DNA of 12,526 nucleotides from Patescibacteria group bacterium UBA5124 (GCA_002414185.1 DHYS01000027.1:273-12798), one strand, 5' to 3'. Counted from the first letter of the stretch, positions 1 to 8,200 are shown. Notes: generated by a model not told the origin, from the letters alone. Numbers and translations: made by a program.

Positions 1-1
1 G

Positions 2-736
2 TTATTTTTGTTGATTGGCAACGATGTTGATGATAGTGAGAAACTTTTGTGCATCCAGACTTGCTCCTCCTATAAGAAATCCATTTACTTCTGCTTGTGT
101 GATAATAGATTCGGCATTCGTGTCGTTTACACTTCCTCCGTAGATGATTCTGCTTTCATTGTTGTTGATCGTTTGTCTAATATGATGATGCATTTCATTA
201 ATTTCTTCTGGAGTAGGTGTTTGTCCTGTACCTATTGCCCAGATTGGCTCATAGGCAATATCGACAAGATTGCTATCTATTCCCTTGAGGGCTTTGCGAA
301 GTTGTATTGTGATATTTTCTTTGCTTAGTCAGAGGTCTTTTTCTTCACTACTTTCACCTACACATAAGATTGGTCTGATTCCGTGTTTGATGGCAGATTG
401 GAGTTTCTTGTTTATTGTGCTGTCCTCTTCAGCAAAGAGCTTTCTTCTCTCAGAGTGTCCGATAATCACATATTCACAACCAAGTTCTTTGAGGGTAACT
501 GGAGAGGTTTCTCCTGTATATGCTCATTGGTCTTCGTAGTACATATTTTGAGCACCTAGGTGGATACAGCTATTTTTAGTTAATTCTGAAGCTGTACTTA
601 GACATACTGTCATAGGTGCAATAGTAAGGTCTATATTGGTAAAGCAATGATAGTTTTGTACAAAGGTATCGAAATAGGTTTTGAGTTCAGATTGGTTTTT
701 GTACATTTTAAAGTTTGCTCAGATGAGGTATTTCAT
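2..736 (-). CDS. tpiA: Triosephosphate isomerase
   Basis: Cytoplasmic glycolytic enzyme that interconverts dihydroxyacetone phosphate and glyceraldehyde 3-phosphate. The frame gives 244 residues, close to the usual 245-255. It opens with MKYLIGANFKMYKN, carrying catalytic Lys10. The electrophilic His94 lies in IGHSERR, the catalytic base Glu163 in AYEPIWAIGTG, and the phosphate-gripping loop YGGSV is near residue 203. Three in-frame TGA codons occur, at residues 6, 71 and 136. Residue 71 is the first Gly of GAYTGE, a conserved stretch of the family, so TGA reads as glycine. Read with the standard code, the gene would appear as disconnected pieces. It is the last gene of a probable thioredoxin-DUF134-tpiA transcript and starts 28 nt after the DUF134 stop, with no Shine-Dalgarno motif. 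Its stop codon TAA lies at 2-4. The identification is secure. Confidence 0.96.
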
Positions 737-764
737 GATTTATTTTTTTTAATTGGATAAAGAT

Positions 765-1064
765 TTACTCTTTTAAGTAACATCTTTTGGCAATGCGGAT
801 AGTTTTTCCATTGAGAAGGGCATCGGTTATTTTTTTGCTTGCAGAGTCGTAGATTCTGGCAAAGGTAGATTTTGAGATACCCATTTTTTCTCATCAGGTA
901 ATGATATCTAGGTTGTCATTATTTTTGAGTTTTAGTGCTTCCAGTTCATCGCAAAAAATAGTTACATATTCGTCAGCGTTGGGAGAGTCTTCTGGGGTAA
1001 AGCAATACATAGCATTATCTCCTACACATCTTTCTTTCATTTTTCTTCCTTTGGTTTCTCACAT
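765..1064 (-). CDS. DUF134/UPF0251 family DNA-binding protein (minus-arm copy)
   Basis: Small predicted transcription regulator of 99 residues. The C-terminal half has the helix-turn-helix layout of the DUF134 family: MGISKSTFARIYDSASKKI followed by DALLNGKTIRI, matching the family's usual recognition helix and its DALVNGKALRI-like end. The N-terminal part has two cysteines (RC-x8-C), a reduced form of the family's Cys-containing head. Three in-frame TGA codons occur: codon 2 and the adjacent codons 57-58 just before the helix-turn-helix. I chose the ATG at 1064 because it leaves a family-like basic N-terminus; the in-frame ATG at 1040 would give 91 residues. It lies 25 nt after the thioredoxin stop and 28 nt before tpiA, so it is probably co-transcribed with both. 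It is a paralogue of the plus-strand DUF134 gene at 1553. The DNA or ligand it binds is unknown. Confidence 0.85.
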
Positions 1065-1089
1065 GAGAACATACTATAAAGTTAAAAAA

Positions 1090-1422
1090 TTATTTTAAAG
1101 CTGATTCTATTTTTTGTTCGTATTCCATAGCTTGTCTTACTCCAATCATCTTGTCTATTATTTTCCCTTCTTTACTTAAAAAGACGGTAGGTATGCTTTG
1201 TATTTGTAAAGCACCTGCGAGTTCTTGATTTTCATCTACATTGATTTTTATGATCTTTACCTTTGGATTTTGGCTATATTTAGCTGCTATATCATGGATA
1301 ATAGGAGTAAGTATTCTACATGGTCCACACCATTCAGCCCAAAAATCAATAAGACTAATACCATCAAAGTTTAATACTTCTTCTCTAAATTGTTCTACTG
1401 ATGTAATTTGTACTTCGTTCAT
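1090..1422 (-). CDS. trxA: Thioredoxin
   Basis: Cytoplasmic dithiol-disulfide oxidoreductase of 110 residues, the normal size for a single-domain thioredoxin. The active site WCGPC is at residues 31-35 inside DFWAEWCGPC, and the cis-proline that faces it is Pro78 in SIPT. The NVDEN strand and the usual C-terminal helix follow. The frame contains no TGA codon. An upstream in-frame ATG at 1488 would add 22 hydrophobic residues running back through the divergent promoter region. I prefer the ATG at 1422 because MNEVQ begins exactly where thioredoxins begin. It is the first gene of the minus-strand transcript and diverges from the DUF134-rhodanese-ferredoxin cluster. It is a likely electron donor or thiol reductant for that cluster (inference). 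Confidence 0.95.
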   Translation of the reverse strand: MNEVQITSVEQFREEVLNFDGISLIDFWAEWCGPCRILTPIIHDIAAKYSQNPKVKIIKINVDENQELAGALQIQSIPTVFLSKEGKIIDKMIGVRQAMEYEQKIESALK

Positions 1423-1434
1423 AGTAAATTTTGT

Positions 1435-1462
1435 AATATAATAAAAATGGGAATATTCCCAA
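1435..1462 (-). promoter_or_regulatory. Predicted promoter of the trxA-DUF134-tpiA transcript
   Basis: On the minus strand a TTGGGA (-35, at 1457-1462) and a TATATT (-10, at 1435-1440) are separated by 16 nt. The implied start of transcription, near 1428, is only about 6 nt before the trxA ATG, so the message would be almost leaderless. The region is AT-rich, so chance matches are possible. Confidence 0.45.
1448..1461. promoter_or_regulatory. 14-bp perfect palindrome, candidate operator A
   Basis: TGGGAATATTCCCA is its own reverse complement. It covers most of the predicted -35 box and part of the spacer of the trxA promoter, a typical repressor position. It has the same TGRRA-N4-TYYCA pattern as the palindrome at 1507-1522 on the other side of the intergenic region. 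A DUF134 protein is a candidate binder (inference). Confidence 0.5.
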
Positions 1463-1482
1463 AATAAAGAAATTGTTAAGAA

Positions 1483-1506
1483 AATCAAGAGAAAAATTTC
1501 TTGATT
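1483..1506. repeat. Inverted repeat with 8-bp arms in the divergent control region
   Basis: AATCAAGA (1483-1490) and TCTTGATT (1499-1506) are perfect inverted arms around an 8-nt spacer. The centre is 40 bp from operator A and 20 bp from operator B. It could be another protein site or a weak hairpin; its right arm includes the predicted -35 box of the plus-strand promoter. Confidence 0.4.
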
Positions 1507-1528
1507 ATGAAATATATTTCATTATATG
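1501..1528 (+). promoter_or_regulatory. Predicted promoter of the DUF134-rhodanese-ferredoxin-permease operon
   Basis: TTGATT (-35, 1501-1506) and TATATG (-10, 1523-1528) are separated by 16 nt, and that spacer is exactly the perfect palindrome at 1507-1522. The implied leader before the ATG at 1553 is under 20 nt. The -10 is imperfect, so the call is moderate. Confidence 0.4.
1507..1522. promoter_or_regulatory. 16-bp perfect palindrome, candidate operator B
   Basis: ATGAAATATATTTCAT is a perfect palindrome. Its inner 14 bp, TGAAATATATTTCA, share the TGRRA-N4-TYYCA pattern of operator A at 1448-1461. It fills the spacer between the predicted -35 and -10 of the plus-strand operon. A dimeric regulator bound here would block or remodel polymerase (inference). 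Confidence 0.5.
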
Positions 1529-1552
1529 GGATAAAAATATTTATTTTTGCCT

Positions 1553-1834
1553 ATGGATATGCCAAGATTAAAAAAAGAAAGATGTACAACATCTGTGCCT
1601 GGTTGTCAGGGATTTATGCCTAAGGGTATCTCTTGTAAAGGTCTGGAAAAGATTATGATTGCTCCAGATGAATATGAAGCAATTAAACTGGCAGATTATG
1701 AAGGTTTGACAATGAAAGAAGCAGCTTTACGTATGGATATCTCTGCTCCTACATTTTGTAGGATTTTGGCGAGTGCTCATAAAAAGTTAGCTGATGCGTT
1801 TATTCACAATAAGGGTATTTGTTTTTTACCATAA
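1553..1834 (+). CDS. DUF134/UPF0251 family DNA-binding protein (plus-arm copy)
   Basis: Predicted transcription regulator of 93 residues. After a basic start (MPRLKKERC) come three cysteines at 11, 18 and 28. The family's IAPDEYEAIKLADYEGLT segment (about 36-53) is followed by a helix-turn-helix with DISAPTFCRILASAHKKLADAF at about 62-83. The cysteines could bind a metal or sense redox state, which would suit the genes downstream (inference). The start is uncertain: TTG at 1547, ATG at 1553 and ATG at 1559 are all in frame. The last would begin with the family-like MPR. No TGA codon is used. It is the first gene of the five-gene plus-strand cluster and sits directly beside the palindromes, so autoregulation is plausible. 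A paralogue lies in the opposite arm at 765-1064. Confidence 0.9.
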   Translation: MDMPRLKKERCTTSVPGCQGFMPKGISCKGLEKIMIAPDEYEAIKLADYEGLTMKEAALRMDISAPTFCRILASAHKKLADAFIHNKGICFLP

Positions 1835-1859
1835 TTTTATTTGTTTTTTGATTATTATC

Positions 1860-2213
1860 ATGGATGTGTTTAATCTGTTTAAAAAAGAAGCGTGTGATAT
1901 TAGAGGAAAATTTGGAAGTGATAAATGGACATGGAAAGAATATTTTGATTATAAAAAGGAATTGGAGTCTGAATGAAAACAAGTAGTGCTAGTAGATATG
2001 ATTGGTCAACCTGTAGAATGAGCAATCAGCATTTCTAATGAATTATTTTTTTCTAATCAATATCCTGAAGGTACTGTGTTTGTCTTATATTGTCACTCTG
2101 GTGGATCATCTGGATATGTACAAAAACAACTTAAGCCAAACTTACCTCACTATACGATCATCAATATGGATGGAGGAATTGGGGCATATAGAATGTATAA
2201 ACTTAATAATTAA
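1860..2213 (+). CDS. Rhodanese-like sulfurtransferase, single domain
   Basis: A 117-residue cytoplasmic protein with a rhodanese fold. An N-terminal leader of about 40 residues is followed by VVLVDMIG (family pattern vvliDvR), EGAISIS (family hipGAinip) and LYCHSGGSSG with Cys78 in the persulfide-forming position. The end is INMDGGIGAY (family nldGGi.aW). Rhodaneses carry sulfane sulfur on this cysteine and pass it to thiols or cyanide. The loop lacks the arginine or lysine common in active thiosulfate:cyanide enzymes, so the substrate is open. Codons 39 and 54 are TGA; residue 54 is the conserved Gly of the GAI motif, another strong sign that TGA is glycine. The start ATG at 1860 is 25 nt after the DUF134 stop and has no Shine-Dalgarno. 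Read with the standard code, only fragments would be seen. Confidence 0.85.
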
Positions 2214-2239
2214 TGTTTTTTTATTCTTTCTTATAGTAT

Positions 2240-3370
2240 ATGAAAAAAATTACTATCCGTAGGATTTCACAAATTGTTATTGTGGCTATTGTTTTGTTTT
2301 TGGCTTTTACTCATCAGCAGTATGGTATAGAAAAGGTGTCGCCTATTCACGCCTATTGTCCATTTGGTGCTTTGGAATGAGCTTTGACGTATATCTTTAG
2401 TGGTCAATTTATTACCAAATTGTATTGGAGTAATTTTATTCTTTTGGCAATGTTTGTTCTTCTGACTATCTTTTTTGGAAGAGTTTTTTGTGGATTCTTT
2501 TGTCCACTGGGAGCAATTAGTGAATGGATTAGAGCCTTGGGAAGAAAGTTAGGAATCAAAAAAGATATCGAATTACCAGCTACTCTGGATACATATCTAA
2601 GATATCTTAAGTATGTAGTATTGTTGATCGTTGTTTATTTTTCTTTTAGATATACTGCATTGGTTTTTGATGCTTATGATCCATTTTCTGCATTTGCACA
2701 TCTTGGTAATGAATTTGATGAATTGATATTTGCTTATGCTGTCTTGGCGTTTGTCGTGATTACGGCATTTTTTAGTAAGGGATGGTGGTGTAGATATCTT
2801 TGTCCACTATGAGCGTTTTTTGCTCTTATTAAGAAAATATGATTTTTCAAACTCAAAAGAGATAATGCTACATGTACAAGTTGTGGTTTATGTGGAAAGG
2901 TTTGTCCTGCTAATCTTAAGATAAAGACAGCAGACCAAATTTCTCATCCTGATTGTATTAGTTGTATGGAATGTGTAGATGATTGTCCAAGAAACAGTCT
3001 AGATGTGTATGTATTTGGAAAAAAAATAAAGAAACAGACTTTTGTTTGGTTGGTAGTAGGATTGTTTTTTGGAGTATTGTTGATTGTGATTTGGACTCCT
3101 TTGTGGAAGACGAAACCAGCTTCTAATATTGTTAACGAACAATGAATCGTAAATGTAGCGGGTATCAGATGAAGTAATACCTTAAAATATGTTATAGATA
3201 CAACAAAGGTTCCTTTTTCATACTTTCAAGAAAAATTAAATCTTCCTGAAGATATAGATATGACGATGAAGTTGAAAGATATTGGGACTACCTATTCTTT
3301 GGTAAATGAAAATGGAGAGACTCTGGAAACAGAAGATTTTAGAATGCTTATTGAATCATATACTAACTAA
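2240..3370 (+). CDS. NapH/CcoG-like membrane polyferredoxin with C-terminal extracytoplasmic domain
   Basis: A 376-residue integral membrane electron-transfer protein. About five membrane segments are visible (near 9-24, 64-82, 122-142, 163-179 and 268-286). Paired cysteine motifs of the Fer4_5 family follow membrane segments: CGFFCPLGA at 84-92 and CRYLCPLGA at 184-192, with a further CPFGA at 40-44. Two [4Fe-4S] clusters are predicted from C212/215/218/222 and C239/242/245/249. With the N-terminus inside, these lie in the cytoplasm and the last 90 or so residues lie outside. That tail contains IRGSNTL and a short helical domain. Five TGA codons occur (47, 191, 201, 302, 311); 191 is the Gly of CPLGAF. 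Such proteins pass electrons between cytoplasmic donors and quinones or periplasmic partners. The partner here is unknown; the neighbouring DUF2892 protein and permease are candidates. Confidence 0.88.
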
Positions 3371-3394
3371 TTTTTATCTTCTATACTTTTTCTT

Positions 3395-4285
3395 ATGAAA
3401 AAAAATGAAAACACATTAGATCGTCTTTTGAGATGAGTTGTCGGTGTAGTATTACTTCTTTTGGTTTTATTTTGGACGTGAGGAGTAGTGCAAATTATTC
3501 TTTCTCTTTTGGCAATAGTTATGTTTTATACAAGTATAATGGGGTTTTGTCCGTTGTATTTGCTTTTGCATATCAATACTGCAAAACATCATTTTGCTCT
3601 AAAAAAGAGAGGATTACTGGGTAGTATTATATGAATAGTGGTTTTGTTTGTGGTTGGTGCTTGGCTAAGTATTTTCTTTTCTAAGAAAATCTTTGTAGAA
3701 GATTTTGTAGCAATGAATAGCTGATACAAACAATTACTTTTTGATTCTGGAAAGAATAAGAGAGAAGAATCTATTGCAGATTATCAGTTGTTTTTGCCCG
3801 TGTATCAAGATTTTGTAAAAAAATATTCTACTTATCATCCTTTTGTACTCAAGGGAGATAGTCAGTTTGTAGAAGATATTCAGGATGCTGAAGAGTTGCT
3901 TGTATCATTGGAATCAGTTATTTTTTCATGAAGTCTTGGAGAAGCTCATAAACAACTAGAAGATATAAGAGCAACATTTCAAGATATTCTTAAGAGAAAC
4001 AATATTTCTCTCTTGGTTGTGGCTTTGGTTGATTTTCATGATGTGATGGAAATATTGATCTCAGCATCAGATGAAAAAGATGCTCAGAAAATCTTAGATA
4101 CGTATTCATCTGCAGATGGAAAATTGAAAGAAGTAGAAGTATCTCTTAATGATCAAAATGTACAAGATATTAGAAATAATTTGGAAATATTGCTTCAATT
4201 AGCAAAAGATACAAAAGAAACTGAATTGTCTACACAAGCTCAAGTGTTAAAAACCAGTTTTATTAAGGTATATTTGAGTAATTAA
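3395..4285 (+). CDS. DUF2892 (YgaP-type) membrane protein fused to a large helical extracytoplasmic domain
   Basis: A 296-residue protein. Residues 8-62 match the DUF2892 membrane hairpin: LDRLLRG, two hydrophobic helices, then GFCPLYLLLHINT with Cys52, the family's signature end. A third hydrophobic helix spans about 75-95. With the N-terminus inside, residues 97-296 should be outside the membrane. That part is charged, apparently all helical, and not recognised. It contains EAHKQLEDIR (His185) and VDFHDVMEI (His215) on adjacent helices, which could form a metal or heme site (inference). DUF2892 domains are often found with rhodanese domains, in keeping with the rhodanese two genes upstream. 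Five TGA codons occur (14, 29, 80, 110, 179). The gap to the preceding stop is 24 nt. Only fragments are visible with the standard code. Confidence 0.82.
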
Positions 4286-4310
4286 GGTATTTATTTTCTC
4301 CATTTAGTTT

Positions 4311-5264
4311 ATGTTTGCTTGGCTAGATAGCTTGGTTTCTTGGTTTGTGTATGATTGATTGTTGCTGGATTCTGCAAGTCATTTTTCAGCAGCACTTCAT
4401 TTTTTTGTCTATGATACGATCAAAATACTTATCTTGCTGATAGTGATAGTAAATATCATGACGTTGATTACTCAGTATTTTCCTGTGTATCGTATCAAAA
4501 AGTTTTTAACTACTAAGAAACTCTATTGAGCTCAATATCTTTTGTCAGCACTTTTTGGAGTAATTACTCCTTTTTGTAGTTGTTCTGCTATTCCTTTGTT
4601 TATTGGGTTTTTGAATGCGGGTATTCCTTTGGGAGTTACGCTTACTTTTTTGATTACTTCACCTATGGTAAATGAGGTAGCAATTGCTTTGTTGGCAGGG
4701 ACTTTGTGAATGAAGGTGGTGCTGATATATATCTTTGTGGGTATTGGACTGGCTATGGTTAGCGGATATCTTCTTGGAAAAATGAATTTAGACTCTTCTA
4801 TAGCACCGTTTCTGATGGATGAAATGACTATCACATATAAACAACATACCTTTAGAGAACGTCTTTCTTTGTCTGTAAAAAAATCTTTTACCTTGATTGA
4901 AAAGATATTTCCTTATGTGCTTTTGGGAGTGGCTGTAGGAGCTGGTATTCATGGATTGATTCCTGATGGCTATTTTACTACCTTTCTTCAGGGAAGTGCC
5001 TGGTATACGTTACCATTGGCAGTGATAGCAGGAGTGCCGATGTATACGAATGCGGCTGGAGTGGTTCCTGTTGTGCAAGCACTTATTGCTAAGTGAGTAC
5101 CTTTGGCTACAGCGCTTACTTTTATGATGGCAGTGATAGGACTTTCTTTGCCAGAGTTTTTGATTTTGAAAAAAGTAATGAAAGCAAAATTATTGTTTCT
5201 CTTTTTTGGTGTAGTAGCTTTGTGTATGATGATAGCTGGAGCTATCTTTACGTTAATTTTTTAG
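4311..5264 (+). CDS. Predicted permease, DUF318/ArsP_1 family
   Basis: A 317-residue integral membrane protein with about eight hydrophobic segments and the hallmarks of the ArsP_1 (PF03773) permeases. TPFCSCSAIPLF at 86-97 holds the paired cysteines 89 and 91, and TSPMVNEVA is at 116-124. A second-half counterpart, VPMYTNAAGVVPVVQAL, is followed by GVPLATALTFMMA. GIPLGVTLTFLIT and GVPLATALTFMMA look like the two halves of an internal duplication. Known members export trivalent organoarsenicals; many others have no known substrate, and the redox and sulfur genes beside it suggest a thiol-reactive or sulfur substrate (inference). TGA occurs at codons 16, 73, 133 and 262. It is last in the operon. 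Its TAG overlaps the stop of the convergent giant gene by 4 nt, leaving no room for a terminator between them. Confidence 0.85.
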
Positions 5265-8200
5265 AAAAGTCCTTCTTCTTCCATTTCTTCTAATTCCATT
5301 TCTTCCATTTCAGCTAATTCTTCATCAGATAAATCTTCTTGAGATATATCATTAGGATTTGTGAGAATATTTTTGATTTTATGAGAAATCTTCGGATCTT
5401 TGGTATAAATAGATCTAGGATTTAGAACATCTTTGATTTGTTCTTGAGTAGATTTTTTCTTGTTGGCATTATAGTATTTTTTGAATCTATTTGGAATACC
5501 ATAGTTGTTGTCGTCAAGTTTTCTAGCTATACTATAAATTTCTTTGTTGATATATGGTTCTTGATTGTAGGCATTTTTATCTTTATTTCGTTTAGTTCTT
5601 TCATCTTTAGATAATTCTAAAGGAACTCATCTATATTCATTCATACGAACATATTTTTCCCAAGGAGCAACCTTAAATGGTCATTCTTCGAGCTCTCTTA
5701 CAAATTCTCCTCAAAATCCATTTTCTATAGTAGATGGCTTAATAATTGTTTCTAAATTTGTTTCAAAAAATTTATAGAAAGATTCCAATCCTTCTAAAAG
5801 TTCTTTTGGTACTTGTCCATGTCATGATTTACTAACAATAGTACCTACTATATTGTATCGTAACATTTCTTTTGCTGTTTCTCGATTTCCAACACTTTTT
5901 TCTTTTTTTACAGTCAACATGAGTCTGATTAATGTTTTCTTTTCTTCAGGATTAAATCCTTTATCCTCAAACCAATTGAAAAATTTCTTGAGAATATAAA
6001 TACATTCTGTTTCAGATATTTCTTTGCTTGGAATTTCTTTTTTGATAGCTTTCCAAGTATATTGCATTCCTTGAATTTCATCTTTATTGTTTCCTCTAAA
6101 CTGTCCGTCTTGAAATCTAATTACTTCATCTATCAAACTTTGGTTTTTAGCAAGGATATTTTGTTGAAGTCCTTTCCCATTTGCTTTTACCTCTGGATCT
6201 ACACTTTCATCTCTCTCAAGACTTTTACCAATAAGTTCTCCTAATATACTTTTGATATCAATTGAAGTTTTTGGATCATTATATACTTCTAACATAGTTT
6301 TTCCTTCGCTATTTTTTCCATTTAATCCTACAAATCATTTGACGAGATTCCTATTTTTGTTGAATCGTTTTTCATAAAACCCTTTGTCATAACTTGCAAA
6401 ATTCTTAATACTACCCATATCAGGCATATTTCCAAAAGAAAAATTTTGTGGATCATATTCCATTTCTTTAGAAAAATTACCATTAGATATTACATCTAAA
6501 AGTTTCGCTACTTTGGCATTATGATTTGGATCTTTGGCCCACATACCTGGTAGAAATCAGATTGTTCTACAAATCTTTTGGATAAATGATTTATCTTCCT
6601 GAGTCATGCTATAAAATATTCCAGACAGCATTCCTGTAAGTACTGCTCCTTCAAATACTTTCCATTGGCTATCAGTGTTAGCTTTACATGCTAGTGCTTT
6701 GAGACAAGGAATAGCTTGTTGTGGTCTATCTCAGAGTAGTCTAAAATATTCAAATCTTGCTAATTCGAAGTTGTAATCTTTTTCTTTACTATAGTTGTTT
6801 GTTTCTTTGAAAAATTTATTAGAAGATTCTTCTAGTTTTCCTGCAAAAGCTTTGGAATAGGTAGATTCAAGTCTTGCTACATCATCTCTATCTGCTAGTT
6901 GTCTTCCATCAATACTATGAACAATATATTTCATTTCTAGTTTGAGAATTTCATTTTGGAGATCATCTGCCCATCCTTGTTCATTTTCTTTATATCATTC
7001 AGCAAGTTGTCTTTCTAGTTTTTGTTTCATAAGAAAATATCTTTGTTGGTGAGCATTGCCGAAGAGGAGTTTAATCCATTTTCCTTTACCAGCTCGGTCG
7101 GTGTTTCTACTATAAGGACCTTTACCCTTTTCTACTGTTGCTAAAAGCATAGCGGCAGCTTGTTGAGGGTTTTTTAGTTTTTTATCTCAACTAAGATATG
7201 GTGCAATATTTGCTCATCGCATTTTATCGCTTCCAAAATCTGGATCTCACGTATAGTAGTTATAATAATTTTCTACTTTTTTCCAGACTCTTTTGTCTCT
7301 TCAGAGCATATATTCTTTACTTACTCCTCCTAGTGCTCCTTTTCGTTTATCTGAAGGTATTACTCAAGCTACTTTTGCTAAAAATCATCCTTCTCACATC
7401 ATTTGATCTGTGAGTTCTTCTGTTTTTTCATCATCATATTTTTTGATACCATCATTGATTTTTTTAGTAATTCCTTTTACAAATCCCACAATATTGTTTA
7501 TACTCCATGTTTTTCGTTTTTTTTCTTCTGGAACATTTGTTCCTTTAGTAGTTTCTGGAAAAATTTGTTTGGTTTCTGGTTCGGTTTTGGGAACTAATTT
7601 TTTTCCAGCTATAAAAAGGATAAAACCAGGATAATCTAGTGTAAGTTTTGGAGATTCTTGTCCTTCTTTAGTTTCTAAACTAACAGTAAATTTATTGTTT
7701 TTGGGATCATGTTCTATTTTGTACATATATCCAATTTTACTTTCTTGATCTTGAGCTTCTCCAGGAGCTGATTCAATTACTCCAAAATGAGTGACTTCTG
7801 CACTTTGATTTTGTCCTAAAGCTTTGGTAAATTTTCCATCTTTTCGGAGAGCATTTTCAAAACTAATATCAGTATTGAGATTGTCTATAGAGGTGCTTTT
7901 GATAATTTCTCTTACTTTATTAAAATCAGCGTCTTTGCTTTCTTTTGGAAGTTTGTATATTTTATCTCAGAAGCTTTCTTTGATATTGATTAGTGAAGAT
8001 TTTTGGAGAGGAAGTTCTTTGGTAAATCATTCAAATTTATCTAATTTTTGCTCAGTACCATAACAAGAAACAGTGAAAGTTCCTTTATCTTTATTTATAT
8101 TTTCTATTTTCATTTGCATATATTGATTTGTTCCTATTGGTGGTAGACTAGTTTCTACGCCATCCATTTCAATCATTATAGATGCTCCTTTTTCAAAACC

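Noticed and set aside
2..736. TGA as selenocysteine or tryptophan (code 4)
   Set aside because: TGA occurs many times in nearly all longer genes, without SECIS-like context, and at conserved glycine positions. TGG serves for Trp.
2384..2812. A separate short membrane-protein gene inside the ferredoxin region
   Set aside because: It is only the part between two in-frame TGA codons of the 376-residue polyferredoxin; its apparent TTG start is an internal leucine.
3433..3624. A Ser-rich small ORF over the DUF2892 gene
   Set aside because: It is in another frame and overlaps the recognisable DUF2892 motif GFCPLY; no independent support.
5265..5330. Terminator between the permease and giant genes
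   Set aside because: The sequence is a direct CTTC/TTCCAT-type repeat coding the acidic tail on the other strand; it does not form a GC-rich hairpin.
7198..7634. Plus-strand hydrophobic reading frames opposite the giant gene
   Set aside because: They are antisense shadows of Lys/Glu-rich codons, rich in Phe, Leu and Ser, with no start context and no family resemblance.
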